From positions 1,842,873-1,906,872 of the forward strand of contig NW_004450480.1 of assembly GCF_000321225.1 (NCBI RefSeq): 64,000 nt of DNA. The letters run 5' to 3'. Made by a program: the position numbers and the translations under genes. Positions 1 to 10,080 of the stretch are shown piece by piece. The DNA is from Odobenus rosmarus divergens (lineage: Eukaryota; Chordata; Mammalia; Carnivora; Odobenidae). The notes below the pieces were generated by a model. It worked only from the letters and a program-made list of their open reading frames with translations, searched no databases and was not told the DNA's origin. The first letter of the stretch is position 1. The number at the start of each line of letters is the position of its first letter.

Positions 1-1437
1 TTGAGGAAACTAAGGCCCAGTAGAATTAAGTAACTCTTCCAAGACTATAACTCATAACACAGATAAAATTAGAATTCAAACTAATGGGTTTTCAGTACAC
101 AAGGGTCTCAGCTCACAGTTTTCAAAGCTAAATATAATGTTTGACTATTTCCTTCTCATACATTTTTCCAAATTGTGTCTATAAAACTACAGGTTCTGAT
201 ATTCTTCTCTGCTATTCTCATGTTGGAATAGAATCAGGTGGCACAGAAGCTATTGTTACAGCCCCAGAAGAGTGTCTGGCATTTTCAGTGGCAGAATCAA
301 AGCTTTAATCATGGACGTTCTGGTCAACATATTGTGTGAGGCAAGAGACTGGACTTGTTGTTGATCTCATGCTGTGAATTCCTCATGGGATCCCAATTTG
401 TAGAAGAACTCACTTCCTACATGGAAGCTGTAGAATTAGGCACATTAATAATCAAAACTCTCCAAGAATATCTCTGCATCAAATCAATCCAAGCATTAGC
501 AAAGCAGCCAGAAACGTTTTCTTGGAGGCTTCTCTTTGACTCTCACTTTTTTTCTCACCAACTGCTGGCCCCGCTTTTCTGCCCTGGATCCAACCCCATT
601 ATCAAAGACGCCAAGGCAAGCTCTGCAATTGATTGTCTGAAAATGAACAACACACAGATAGTGAGGAACTGGTATCGCAACACCCTGAAGTGCCTGTTAA
701 TGTCACACTCCCAGAGAACTCGAACAATCCAGACGACTGAGGAAAATAGCATCTCCCAGGAGAAACAAGAGACTTGACAGGTAACACTGAAAAGAGATTT
801 TCTGGCAAGGCTGGTCGAGAGGGAGTGACCGTTCTTCCTGGAGAGCATATGGAAGTGTTGACAGGCTCACTTCTTAATGTGGCCAAGAAAGAATTTAGTT
901 CCAATGAAGGAAAATGAGCGAACACAGATGACAACCAATCATGTTTTTCATAAAGCCGGAAATCCCATGCATGAGGCCCGGGGAATTCACAGATGCAACT
1001 TTGGCAAGGGTGACCTTTTGAGGACCTTCCCAAAGCTCAGTGATGTTAAATAATTGGTCTTTTTGCTGAGACATGAATTTGAATTCCATGCTCTATGAGG
1101 CTGGAGCCTGGGCACAAGTCACTTAGCACATTAGTACAGCACTGGAATGCCCAGGAAGGATCTCTGTCTATCATCAACCATCCTCCTGGGCCCCTTCTTT
1201 CATACTGATTTCCGTGTGTGAGGATTGACCACACAGATGCAAAGCTCACATGGTTTTCTTTCCATTGTGAGGCACAGCCAGCTTAAAGGGAAGAGGCACC
1301 CTCAGGTTGGCAGAATAAACTTGTTCTCTAATAGCCTTGCACCCCTCATGCAAGTATTTTCATTTCTTTGTTTTGCAAATTTGTAACAACCCCAATTCTA
1401 GAACTTCCCCTAATTTAACAATGTCTACGTTTTTTTC
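1..1437. other. Unique sequence, no gene recognised
   Basis: No interspersed repeat I recognise. An open frame at 355-777 (+, 140 codons) and an antisense one at 602-1033 (143 codons) overlap each other. Neither shows a known domain, signal peptide or credible splice-site pattern, so I read both as chance frames. Confidence 0.5.
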
Positions 1438-1730
1438 ATTTTAGCCCCTGCCTTAGTTTGGGTTTCCCCAGAAGCCAGTCAAGGGTTCTCAACCTTGACA
1501 CTTTGAGCTGGGTGAGTCTTTGATGTGGGAAGCTCTCCTGAGCTCTGTAGGATGTTGAGCAGTATTCCTGGCCTCTACCTGCACCCTCAATCATGACAGC
1601 CAAAAATGTCTCCAGATATTACTAAGTGTGATCTGGAGGGAGAACCACATCTTTAAGTCAAGGATTCAAGTGCAATACGGTTAAGTTGGAAAGTGTTTCC
1701 CAGGCAACACTGGTGTGGGAGCGGAAAGTA
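1438..1730. repeat. Ancient interspersed repeat split by a hAT element
   Basis: The left part (1438-1484) and right part (about 1656-1730) read as one old repeat of the 'ttagtttgggttccccagaa' kind. It is interrupted by the element at 1485-1655. Sequence matching resumes with 'gattcaagtgcaa'. The family name is uncertain. Confidence 0.45.
1485..1655 (-). mobile_element. hAT-Charlie MITE-like element (MER5/MER20 group)
   Basis: It runs from 'gttctcaacc' to '...gggagaaccac', so the ends are inverted and match the hAT-Charlie terminal repeat. The body has the diagnostic 'ggcctctacc' and 'caaaaatgtctccagatatt' blocks. It is flanked by a perfect 8-bp target duplication, AGTCAAGG, at 1477-1484 and 1656-1663, the length expected for hAT. 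Non-autonomous, with no transposase. Confidence 0.8.
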
Positions 1731-2365
1731 CATTAGTATTCTCTAGAGACACAGAACTAACAGGATGAAGATATAGAGAGATGGAGAGGGAAATTGATGT
1801 ATTTTAAGAAATCAGCTCACACAGTTGTGGAGGTGCAAATCTAAACTCTGCAAAGGCCAGCAGGCTGGAGACCCAGGGAAGAGTTGATGTTGCATTTCAA
1901 GCATGAAGGCAGTCTGCTGGCAGAATTCCCTCTTCTTTGGGGGAGAGGAATCTTTTTCTATTAAGACCTTCAACTGATGAGATGAGGCCCACTGACCGTA
2001 TGAAGACTAATCTGCTTCACTCAGTTTGCTGATTTAAATGCTCATCTTGTCGGGGTGCCAGGATGGCTCAGGCAGTTAAGTGTCTGACTCTTGATTTAGG
2101 CTCAGGTCATGATCTTGGGGTCCTAAAATGGAGCTCCAGTCAGGCTCTGTCCTCGGCAGGGAGTCTGCTTCCCTTCTGCCTCTCCCTCCCCCTCCCCCCA
2201 CTCACACTCTTTTTCTGTCTCAGATAATAAATAGATCTCTTTAAAAAATTAAAAAAAATAAATGCTAAACTGGTCTAAACAATACTTTCACAGAAACATT
2301 TAGAAAAATATTTGACCAAATATCTGGTACTATGGCCTGCTCATGTTTACACATAAAATTAACCT
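1731..2365. mobile_element. Old DNA-transposon-type repeat, interrupted by a SINE
   Basis: It begins 'attagtattctctagagac' and has the blocks 'ggctggagacccagg', 'cttcaactgatgagatgagg' and, after the SINE, 'tttgaccaaatatctggtac' and 'cacataaaattaacc'. These occur in this order in a widespread mammalian MER-type repeat. The SINE at 2051-2262 splits it. The exact family was not verified. Confidence 0.6.
2051..2262 (+). mobile_element. Carnivore tRNA-Lys SINE (CAN-SINE), diverged
   Basis: The tRNA-like head 'ggatggctcaggcagttaag' is followed by a CT-rich middle and an 'aataaatagatctctttaaa' tail. The flanks AAATGCTCATCTTGT (left) and AAATGCTAAACTGGT (right) match at 12 of 15 positions, so they are probably a decayed target duplication. 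It is older than most copies in the window. Confidence 0.88.
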
Positions 2366-2869
2366 TCACAGAAAGGAAAGGGGAAAAAATCCAATAAAGG
2401 TACATTATTAAGCAATTTCTGACAGGAACATGAGTGCAGTTCTGCCGGGAAATTTTGGAAATGGTGTAAAACACTTGTCTCACAGTTATCCATCCCAGTC
2501 AAGGGGGTAAGGGAGCTGAGGTGTTTGTACACGGGTTCCCATAGTCATTTATTGAGGTCTGTTCCCAAAGGGCTTTAATTTCCTGGCACTTCTGGCTTGC
2601 TGTTTACCCAGGAAAAGCCAGCTCTGGCAGCTAATGAAATCCATCAGGCAAAGGGTGCTGGGGCTGGCAGCTGGAATTCAGTGAACAAATGGCAAGTGGC
2701 TAAACGACTTACAGGCAAGGCACCGACAGTATCTGCAGCCATTTGTAAGCAACCCATCATTAGTCCCAAACTCTGGCTGGTGTTGGGACCTCCTTGAGTG
2801 GCAGAGCCATCATTATTCATTGGCTTCCTCCCTCCATGCCTCCAAATACTTGATTTGTCTCCTTCTCCT
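2366..2869. other. Unique sequence; possible conserved noncoding block
   Basis: Non-repetitive. The part at about 2560-2800 has a higher GC content than its surroundings and contains phrases such as 'gctaatgaaatccatca' that look like conserved noncoding DNA. A 66-codon frame at 2597-2797 (+) is not convincing as a gene. Confidence 0.25.
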
Positions 2870-3245
2870 CAGTCCCTGTGTCCTCGATGCCACTTTCTGT
2901 CTCTATGAACTTGACCACTCTAGGAATCTCATATAAGAGGAATCATATAATATTTGTCCTTTTGTGACTGGCCTCTTTCAGTGGTATCATATCTTCAAGA
3001 TTCATCCATGTTGTAGTGTGTGTCAGAAATTCCATTCCTTTTAAAGGCTGAATAATTTTCCATTGAAAATGAGACGACATTTTGTTGATCCATTCACCCA
3101 TCGCTGGACACGTGGGTTGTTTCCACTCCTTGCCTATTGCCGACAGTGCTGCTGTGAACACGGGTGTACAAATATCTCTTGATGTCCCTGCTTTCAATTA
3201 TTTGGATATATAACCAGATGTGGAATTGCTGGATTATATTTTGAG
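2870..3245 (-). mobile_element. Old L1 fragment (ORF2 end and start of 3' region)
   Basis: Antisense L1 sequence of L1MA/L1MB character, with 'tttctgtctctatgaacttg', 'attcatccatgttgtag', 'gttgatccattcacccatcg' and 'ggaattgctggat' in order. Many substitutions place it well before the carnivore SINE insertions. Heavily 5' truncated. Confidence 0.88.
2943..3197 (-). pseudogene. L1 ORF2 C-terminal remnant
   Basis: An 84-codon frame inside the L1 fragment keeps ORF2 C-terminal wording: RDICTPVFTAAL, WKQPTCP, EWINKM and a run ending near SHKRTNII. Intact ORF2 is about 1,270 residues and carries endonuclease and reverse transcriptase domains. Neither is present here, so this is a dead fragment kept open by chance. 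Confidence 0.75.
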
Positions 3246-3380
3246 TTCCCTGCACGACAAGTAAATATACTGTGGAAAGCAACTGGGGAAAAGATAAGTA
3301 TGCTAAAAAAGGAAATAAATTGCTCATACATTTCTGAAGTCTGGGTTCATTAGTTCCCAGGACCACAGTCAAAGCTGAGA

Positions 3381-3406
3381 TTTTTTTTTTTTTTTTTTTT
3401 TTTTTT
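3381..3406. repeat. Poly-T tract (26 T)
   Basis: Uninterrupted run of 26 T. It could be the reversed poly-A tail of a short antisense retro-insertion, but I recognise no body to its right (from 'gagtataaagcac') and no clear target duplication. Confidence 0.9.
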
Positions 3407-6400
3407 GAGTATAAAGCACATCTGTGAATGGTACATCATCGCCACGGTGCCATGTTCTAAAAACAGTTTTATTTGTCTCCTCCTTTGCCTTTTGATAAAG
3501 AGCTTTGTTTATAAAATTCCTGTCTTCTGAAGTTCTTGAAAGACCTCAAGTGAGTTGTTCTCATAAATGAAGGCAAAAACATTGGCTGGCAAAGCCTGTG
3601 ACTGACAACATCTTTTTTTAGTTACCTGAGCTCTATGCTTTAATTCTCTAGCACTTTCCATTTTCCCTTTGTTTCCCAGAGTTTTGCCGCAAACTGCTGT
3701 TTAGCAAAGAGAAGCCAAATTCAGACTTAGGCCAAACCCTAGTTGCAGTCTGTTTCTTTTTGTTGTTGGTACCAGCATCACATCCCACCTGGCCAGACCT
3801 GCCAAGTTTTTTGGATTTCCTAGAGGAGCTTTTTATTCTGTCTGCTTGTCTGCACTTGTATACAAAACCTGTAATTATATAATAGGTGAACTTACTGGTG
3901 TGCTATTGTGCTTTCTTTTCTTTTTTTAAACCAGCTGAATTGGTCCTTTTTATATTTTGAGCCTATTGTTACTTTTATAACTGTTACAGGTTCCTTCCCC
4001 CTGGCTTCTGATACTTTAGCCTTTATGCCAGCAACTAAATATTTATGTAAAAAATTATTTAAAATAATTTGTCTTTCAGTGAAATTTTAAAAACTTCTAT
4101 GTTTCTAGCTGTAATTTGAATGTTTCAGTGTTATAACTACAAATGACCCTTGGTGAAAGAATTTTGTTCTTAAAATATGTTATCCTATTTTTAGATAAGA
4201 ATGAGCACCTATGAAAGTCATTAAGTATACATATTTAATTCTTTGACTTAAAAAAATTTGTGACATTCCTAATCTGTGTTTAATGCAGTAAATGTTTTAT
4301 GGTTAATACATTCACACAGAACTTTTGGAAGAGTTGTACAAAATATATGAAACTTAAAGTGAAGTAAATGCTTGCTAAAATTTGTTCATTGATCCAAAAG
4401 CTGACATTTAAAAAAAAAATAGAGCAAATGGTATTCCATTATTGATTTCATGGTACTATTCATTCCCATCTTCAGTCTTCAGTATAGTGGTCTCTCCTTC
4501 AAGCTTGTTCATTTTGTGGAGGCTAACACAAAGCTCTTCATTTCTGTGGACTGTATTTTCCCTAAGATCTATGAAATATTTTGTCATTGAACTACCTTCC
4601 TACCCCTTTTGGTGCTCTTTGCCAAAATGGCAAGCTTGAAGAGAGATGGGTGGGATCTGACTCTTTTCTGGCTCTTGACTCTCAGCAGATGGTGAAATTG
4701 AAGTGCTTAGAGCAGTGTCTGGAACCCCCTCAGCCCCTCAAATTATTGGTTCTTGTGGGGATTGTTGTATATCAAATCTAAACAGATTACCAGGTAATTC
4801 TGTGTTGGTGTTTGGTGGGCATGCCAGAGGACAGTTGTTTTATTGAACACTAAGTAAACTACTTCAGTAAGAACTGAACATTAAGGTTTTATCTGTGAGT
4901 ATGTGTCTTATGAGTTTGAACTTGTGGACAGCCAAAACTAATCACTCCTTGTACTGCAGCCTTTTTACCAATAGTCATTCTTCTATGACCCATCTTATTC
5001 ATTATTCCTGTTGCAGCAGGAATCTTACTTTATATCTCTGCGATGGGGCATAAGAACCCAAGTGACTCATTGACCAGAGAAATAAATTAAGTAGACCTCT
5101 TTGACTTCCACTAAAACAGAGAAGGTTACCAAAAATCATTCAGATAGAATTTTTCAAGTAGAAATTTTCGGTGCAAGGTAGTCAGGAACTCACATAAATG
5201 GAGAAATTTTATATGGTATATGCACAAGTGAATATAAGCACAAGTAGGATGCTTGGATGGACTCTATGAGCCAGAATGACAGTGTGGTAGGAGAGAAAAG
5301 CAAACCGTAGTGTGAAAGGATACAGTCATAGATGTCCTCAGAGACTGACCAGATCCATTTGAAGCCATTTGTCCCAAGACTCAGTACTACAGTGAAGAAG
5401 GAAAATATGGTTCCCCTTTTAGAGAGCCAGTATTTCTTGATGAAATGGCAGAAGCAGTTATGTAAGAGGCAAAGGGGAAGCCCAGTTCCAAGGAGACTGA
5501 TCTCAGAGGACGAGAAAATTGTAATCTAATTTATCAGGTATGGAGGCACAAATACCTTCAATTTGATTTAACGAATATGTGGATAGTCCTTTGCTCTAAG
5601 CAAACACACAGGAAACATAGCACTTGGCCACAGCAGGGATTCTAGTATTAAACATAACATGTGAATCCAGAGCTGATCATTTGACTGCAATTTACTTCCA
5701 TTTATGGATTCAGGCAGCTGACCTTCATATTTGAGAATGCACATGAAAGAACAGTCCTGGGTAGTCAAAAAGGAAACTAACTGTGAGATCTAGTTCTGGC
5801 TCCGACTCAACCTGTGTGACACCTCTGGTTCAACTCAATAGTGTTAAAGCATTTCTTTTTCAAGTCTTAGTGCCTTCTTTTCAACTATCTTATCTGGAAC
5901 CCTAGTATATAAAACAGGTTAAAAACCCATTAGCTCTGGTTGAGCTGAGGGTAAGAGTCCCGGAGTCCAACCCACAAAACCTCCTTCTTATGTCCCTACC
6001 CACCTGCCTATGACCTGTCTTGGATGTGAGGATTTTGCAGAAAACAGTGTACAAAAAGGACATACCATGTGTGCTTTCCAAAGACTTCTAACTCAAAACA
6101 TCCAATATCATTTATATATTTAACATCCACTTAATCTGGGTCTTCTCCCTTCCATTTTAATGCCCTCTGTTGCATGTTATGACTCTCAAAAGCAACAGAA
6201 ATATGACTCCAAACATTCAGATGTGATAGGGATATTTTTTAGAATAAGGGTTTGTTCCTAATAATCTCATTCCAAATCTGGAACAGGAAATGGTAAGTTC
6301 TTCCTTATGCTTCCTCATGCATCTCCATGTCCTTTGTTTTGTAGAGCTATTGCTACCAGCTCTCTTTCCCCATCTTTAATTGAACATTTCCACTATTAAA

Positions 6401-6684
6401 TTCAGATCAACACCAAAAGGTCTCTTTTTCTGAGCAGGGTAAAGAATCTACCTTCCAAGGCGAGGAAAGAGAAGAAGAGTGCAATCATTCTGTTTTTTCC
6501 TCCCTGTCACATAGCAACATAGAATAACATGGGATTAAGTATCATCCTGAGTAAATAATATCCTTACAGTCCATTGGGGGGAAAAACGCTCTCAGTAGAC
6601 TTAGTCTCCACCTCTGGGCTTCCATATAATTTTATTTTATTTTTAAGACACTTGATATTTGGTTTGAATGATAATTTAGGGATA
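3407..6684. other. Unique AT-rich sequence, nothing identified
   Basis: No repeat family or gene recognised. Short open frames of 60-66 codons occur on both strands, as expected for AT-rich noncoding DNA. A faint MIR-like stretch near 5789-5900 was too weak to call. Confidence 0.5.
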
Positions 6685-7020
6685 AACTTGTCTTTTCCTA
6701 TTATATTGCAAAGTCCTTAAGGGTAGGAACTTTTCCGTACACATCTCTGAATCTTTTTTTTTTTAAAGATTTTATTTATTTATTTGAGAGAGAGAGAATG
6801 AGAGATAGAGAGCACGAGAGGGAAGAGGGTCAGAGGGAGAAGCAGACTCCCCGCCGAGCAGGGAGCCCAATGTGGGACTCGATCCCGGGACTCCAGGATC
6901 ATGACCTGAGCCGAAGGCAGTCACTTAACCAACTGAGCCACCCAGGCGCCCCACATCTCTGAATCTTTTATGAGGCTAAATATGTCACCTGGTAGAATGT
7001 AGCTATTCTAGGAAATTTGT
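6685..7020 (+). repeat. L2 LINE 3' end, split by a SINE
   Basis: 'gcaaagtccttaagggtagg' on the left and 'cacctggtagaatgtagcta' on the right fit the L2 3' end ('ctccttgagggcagggacc ... cctggcacatagtaggc'). The SINE at 6758-6952 and its duplicated target lie between them. Diverged, moderate support. Confidence 0.55.
6758..6952 (-). mobile_element. Carnivore tRNA-Lys SINE, well preserved
   Basis: Antisense copy: poly-T/'aaagattttatttatttattt' tail, (GA)n, then the head 'ccaactgagccacccaggc'. Flanked by a perfect 17-bp target duplication, ACATCTCTGAATCTTTT, at 6741-6757 and 6953-6969. Intact head and perfect duplication indicate a fairly recent insertion. Confidence 0.97.
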
Positions 7021-7062
7021 GGTGAAGTGAATTGAGAAAAATACAGAGTTACTCTCCTAAAT

Positions 7063-7288
7063 AGAGGTTGGCAAACTCTAGCCCATGTGCCAAATCCAGC
7101 TTCTCACTTGTTTTTGTAAATAAAGTTTTATTGGAATACAGCCATGCTACTTTTTAATGTATTGTTTGTGGCTGTTTTCATGCTGTAACAGCAGATTTGA
7201 TTAGTTGTAACAAAGATAATATGGCCCACAAAGCCAAAAATATTTCCTTTCTGACCTGTTATGAAAAAAAAAGTTTCTCAACCTGTGA
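7063..7288 (+). mobile_element. hAT-Charlie element (MER20/MER5 group)
   Basis: Nearly full-length copy from 'gaggttggcaaactctagcc' through 'gtaaataaagttttattgga' and 'atggcccacaaagcc' to 'aagtttctcaacctgtg'. Ends are imperfect inverted repeats. Non-autonomous, mammal-wide; the second copy of this family is at 43073-43275. Confidence 0.88.
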
Positions 7289-8119
7289 TCTAAACCCCAG
7301 GTAAATTAATACATGAAAATATTTTATTGAGGTTTATTTTTTGTTTTTGTTGAATTACTTTTAATCCATAAAGTTTCATAAGGCAAACTTGTTACTTATG
7401 TTTCAGTTACTGGTAAATAGTCAAATCAGTCATTTCAAGTAGATATGAAGTTGATTTACCCACCCTAATTGATTATTTCTTACTGTCTTCTCGGTTTTTA
7501 ACTATGCAAATGCAAAATAATTAGTCATGACCTCCCCAGTCATATTAGTCAAAACTTTTCTAGTTTTATATAATAAAAGACAAACTCAAACTAGCCCCCC
7601 CCAAAAAAAAACAAAACTAAAATATCTGGAAGAGAAAGTGATTGCCTTGCCTCATGCAACTGAGAAGTTAAATGTTGAATTGGCTTCAAGAAGGGCTGGA
7701 TTCAGAGCCTCAAAGATGGTGTCAGGGCTTTCTCTCTCACTAACTATTAGTGCAGCTAGATTTTTTTTCATATTTGCTTTTTTCCATATTCCAGATGGTC
7801 CAGATCCTCTCACACTAAAGAAGATTGCTGCTGGCAACATTATAACTTCAGACTAGTTCTTTATAGCTTTTTATCCAAATGGAAGAGAAACTTGTCTCTC
7901 CTGATATCTGTATTAAATCTGTAAAAGGGCTCTACCTGTGTGAGTCATGTGTCAACCATCATGGCCAAAAAGATGAGATAACATAGGATTGATCCGTCCT
8001 GCGTCGTATGCTCAACTCTTGTTCACTGGGCTCTATAACTGATAGTCCCACAAAACAAGAGCAGTGTGGATAAGGGCCAGTGCCCCAGTGGAAAGACAGC
8101 CACTTTATAGATAAAAATA

Positions 8120-8170
8120 ATGATGTCTATAGAAATATTATGATTATTATGATGTCTATAGAAATATTAT
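8120..8170 (+). repeat. 22-bp direct repeat, two copies
   Basis: 'atgatgtctatagaaatatt' plus two bases occurs identically at 8120-8141 and 8149-8170, with a 7-bp spacer. This is a local tandem duplication in AT-rich unique DNA. Confidence 0.9.
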
Positions 8171-8261
8171 ATCAGAATTTTAATGGAGGAGACTAGATTT
8201 TACAAACAACAACCAGATTGAGGAAAGATGATTTTACTCTTCATTTCTTATCTTATATCAT

Positions 8262-8312
8262 CTTTCTTCTCCTCCTCCTCCTCCTTCTTTATCATCATCA
8301 TCATCATTTTTT
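8262..8312. repeat. Trinucleotide simple repeats (CTC)n and (ATC)n
   Basis: A pyrimidine tract of CTC/CTT units is followed by six ATC units and a short T run. Microsatellite. Confidence 0.9.
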
Positions 8313-9994
8313 TATCCTGTTTAACACATAGGTCCATAAAACTTCATAATGCCCTTTTAGTTGCTTTGGAAGCAGATTCATTGTTCAAAACTCTACCCAT
8401 GCCCCCATTTGCACCAAATTTATGACTTATGCTTGTGGATTCTACTTGTTCCCTTCTTTTGTTTGTTCTGCATTTAATGAGATTGCATAGCTGAAGTTGG
8501 GATTTACTTATCTGCGAAGTTGGCCAGAAAGTGTAAAACTTCAACAACTGAGTGGTTAAGATGCAAGTATTTTCAAAGTGAGATTAAGGACTGCAATGAA
8601 CAGAAGAAATGCCAGAGTGCAGAGGATGGGACTGATTTTTTTTTGTGGGGATAGGAGTCATTAGAGTCTCTTACACCTCCTCACATTCCCTACCATACTT
8701 CTACCCAAGAGCATCTAAACTTTTAGATACTGGAAAGTGGTCTCAGAGGATCTCTGAACTGTCTGAATGAACCATTTAGAAATCTTAGTATAGGTTATAT
8801 TCTCCCTACTTGTCTTATAGCTTGAAGACACTCTGATTTGGAGCGAAAATAATTACTGCTATTCAGTGTCATCCACACATAATTAGCCTCACATTATAAT
8901 GAATTAACATGGTTTGCCCTGTTCATGAAGTGAAGTGATTCTATTACTGGTTTTTTTTTTCCTCACACATACTTAAAATAAAAACACTTGGAACTTCCAT
9001 CCTGTTAGGTGAAGTTCTCTCTAGAATGTTAGCTCACAATGAAGAAGAAATAGCAGGATGACTACTTAACCCTATAGACTGAGTTATAGGGCACAGTCCG
9101 AATGATTCCTGGACTCTGTTTTCTCTATGACACTTTCTCCGCCTCTTCCATCTCTCCTCCCTGTGTATACATAGAAAATGCTCCAGTGTGGCAAAGATTT
9201 TAGGTCACTTTGAAAGAATCCAAACCAGAGAGATTCATGTCTTTCCTTATGCTATATAACTTGGTGTAAACAGATGTTAGTAATGAAAGAATGACATAAT
9301 AATTCTAAATTTGTTTCTGACAATGAGAGGAAGAAGGAAAACATTTCAGAGTATGGATTTACCTTTTAATTCTCACTGCATATACACAGAGAAACTCCAT
9401 GACAATGCAGGACTTTGAAGCCAGAATGCCCAAGAATTCCCACTGCTCGCTGACTGTCCCTTTGGTTTTACTTTTAGCCCTCAGCACTTAATCCACTTCA
9501 GCTCTTAGTGAGAAAATGTCCAAATATATGTATGTCTGAAACTGATTCCTCCCAAGTAACCTTGGGGTTTTCTTTGGCACTGTTATTGCCAAGCCACGAA
9601 TTTGAAGTTGAAAATAGGGTATTTTCCATGGAAGTTTCTCATGTATAAAAATCCATCTCAGATACTGACCAACACAAAATCAGAGAAATTAGTTTATTAA
9701 TGAAACTCTTACCTGAATGGATTTTGAAAACCAAAAATGCCTTTTTTTCTATTCTTAAAGAGAATGGAACAATCCCTTTATTGTAATACTTGCTTAGAAT
9801 TTATTTTCCACTCCTTATTATTCATGCCTCCTTTATGTCATCAATACATAATCCATTATGTGCCTCTTATCGTATTTGCTCCAACTATTGTCTCCAGATG
9901 ATGTCAAAGGACATTAGATACCAGAAACTAACTTTGCAGGAATGAATTAATGTCAGTGTTGAAGGAGTCTATAATCATATGACTAAATGGGCTT

Positions 9995-10080
9995 TCAGGA
10001 GGCCACACAGTATGCTGATGACAGAATCAAGAATGAAACCTAGGAATTCCGATCATTTGTCTTGTGTTCTGTCCACAAAT
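9995..10080 (-). repeat. Possible MIR fragment
   Basis: 'aggaggccacacagtatgc ... gaatgaaacctaggaattcc' resembles the antisense MIR core ('aggtcacacagctagtaag ... gaacccagg'). Short and strongly diverged. Confidence 0.4.

Larger units (their letters stand above)
7289..9994. other. Mostly unique sequence with simple repeats
   Basis: No gene recognised. It holds the 22-bp direct repeat at 8120-8170 and the trinucleotide tracts at 8262-8312. The 109-codon frame at 7527-7856 (+) is mirrored by an antisense frame and has no recognisable features. Confidence 0.5.

Noticed and set aside
355..1033. Overlapping 140-codon (+) and 143-codon (-) frames
   Set aside because: Both strands open over the same DNA, no known protein family recognised, no exon signals that I trust.
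5789..5900. Possible MIR core
   Set aside because: Only a few phrases match ('gttctggctccgactcaacc', 'tgtgtgac'); too weak to annotate.
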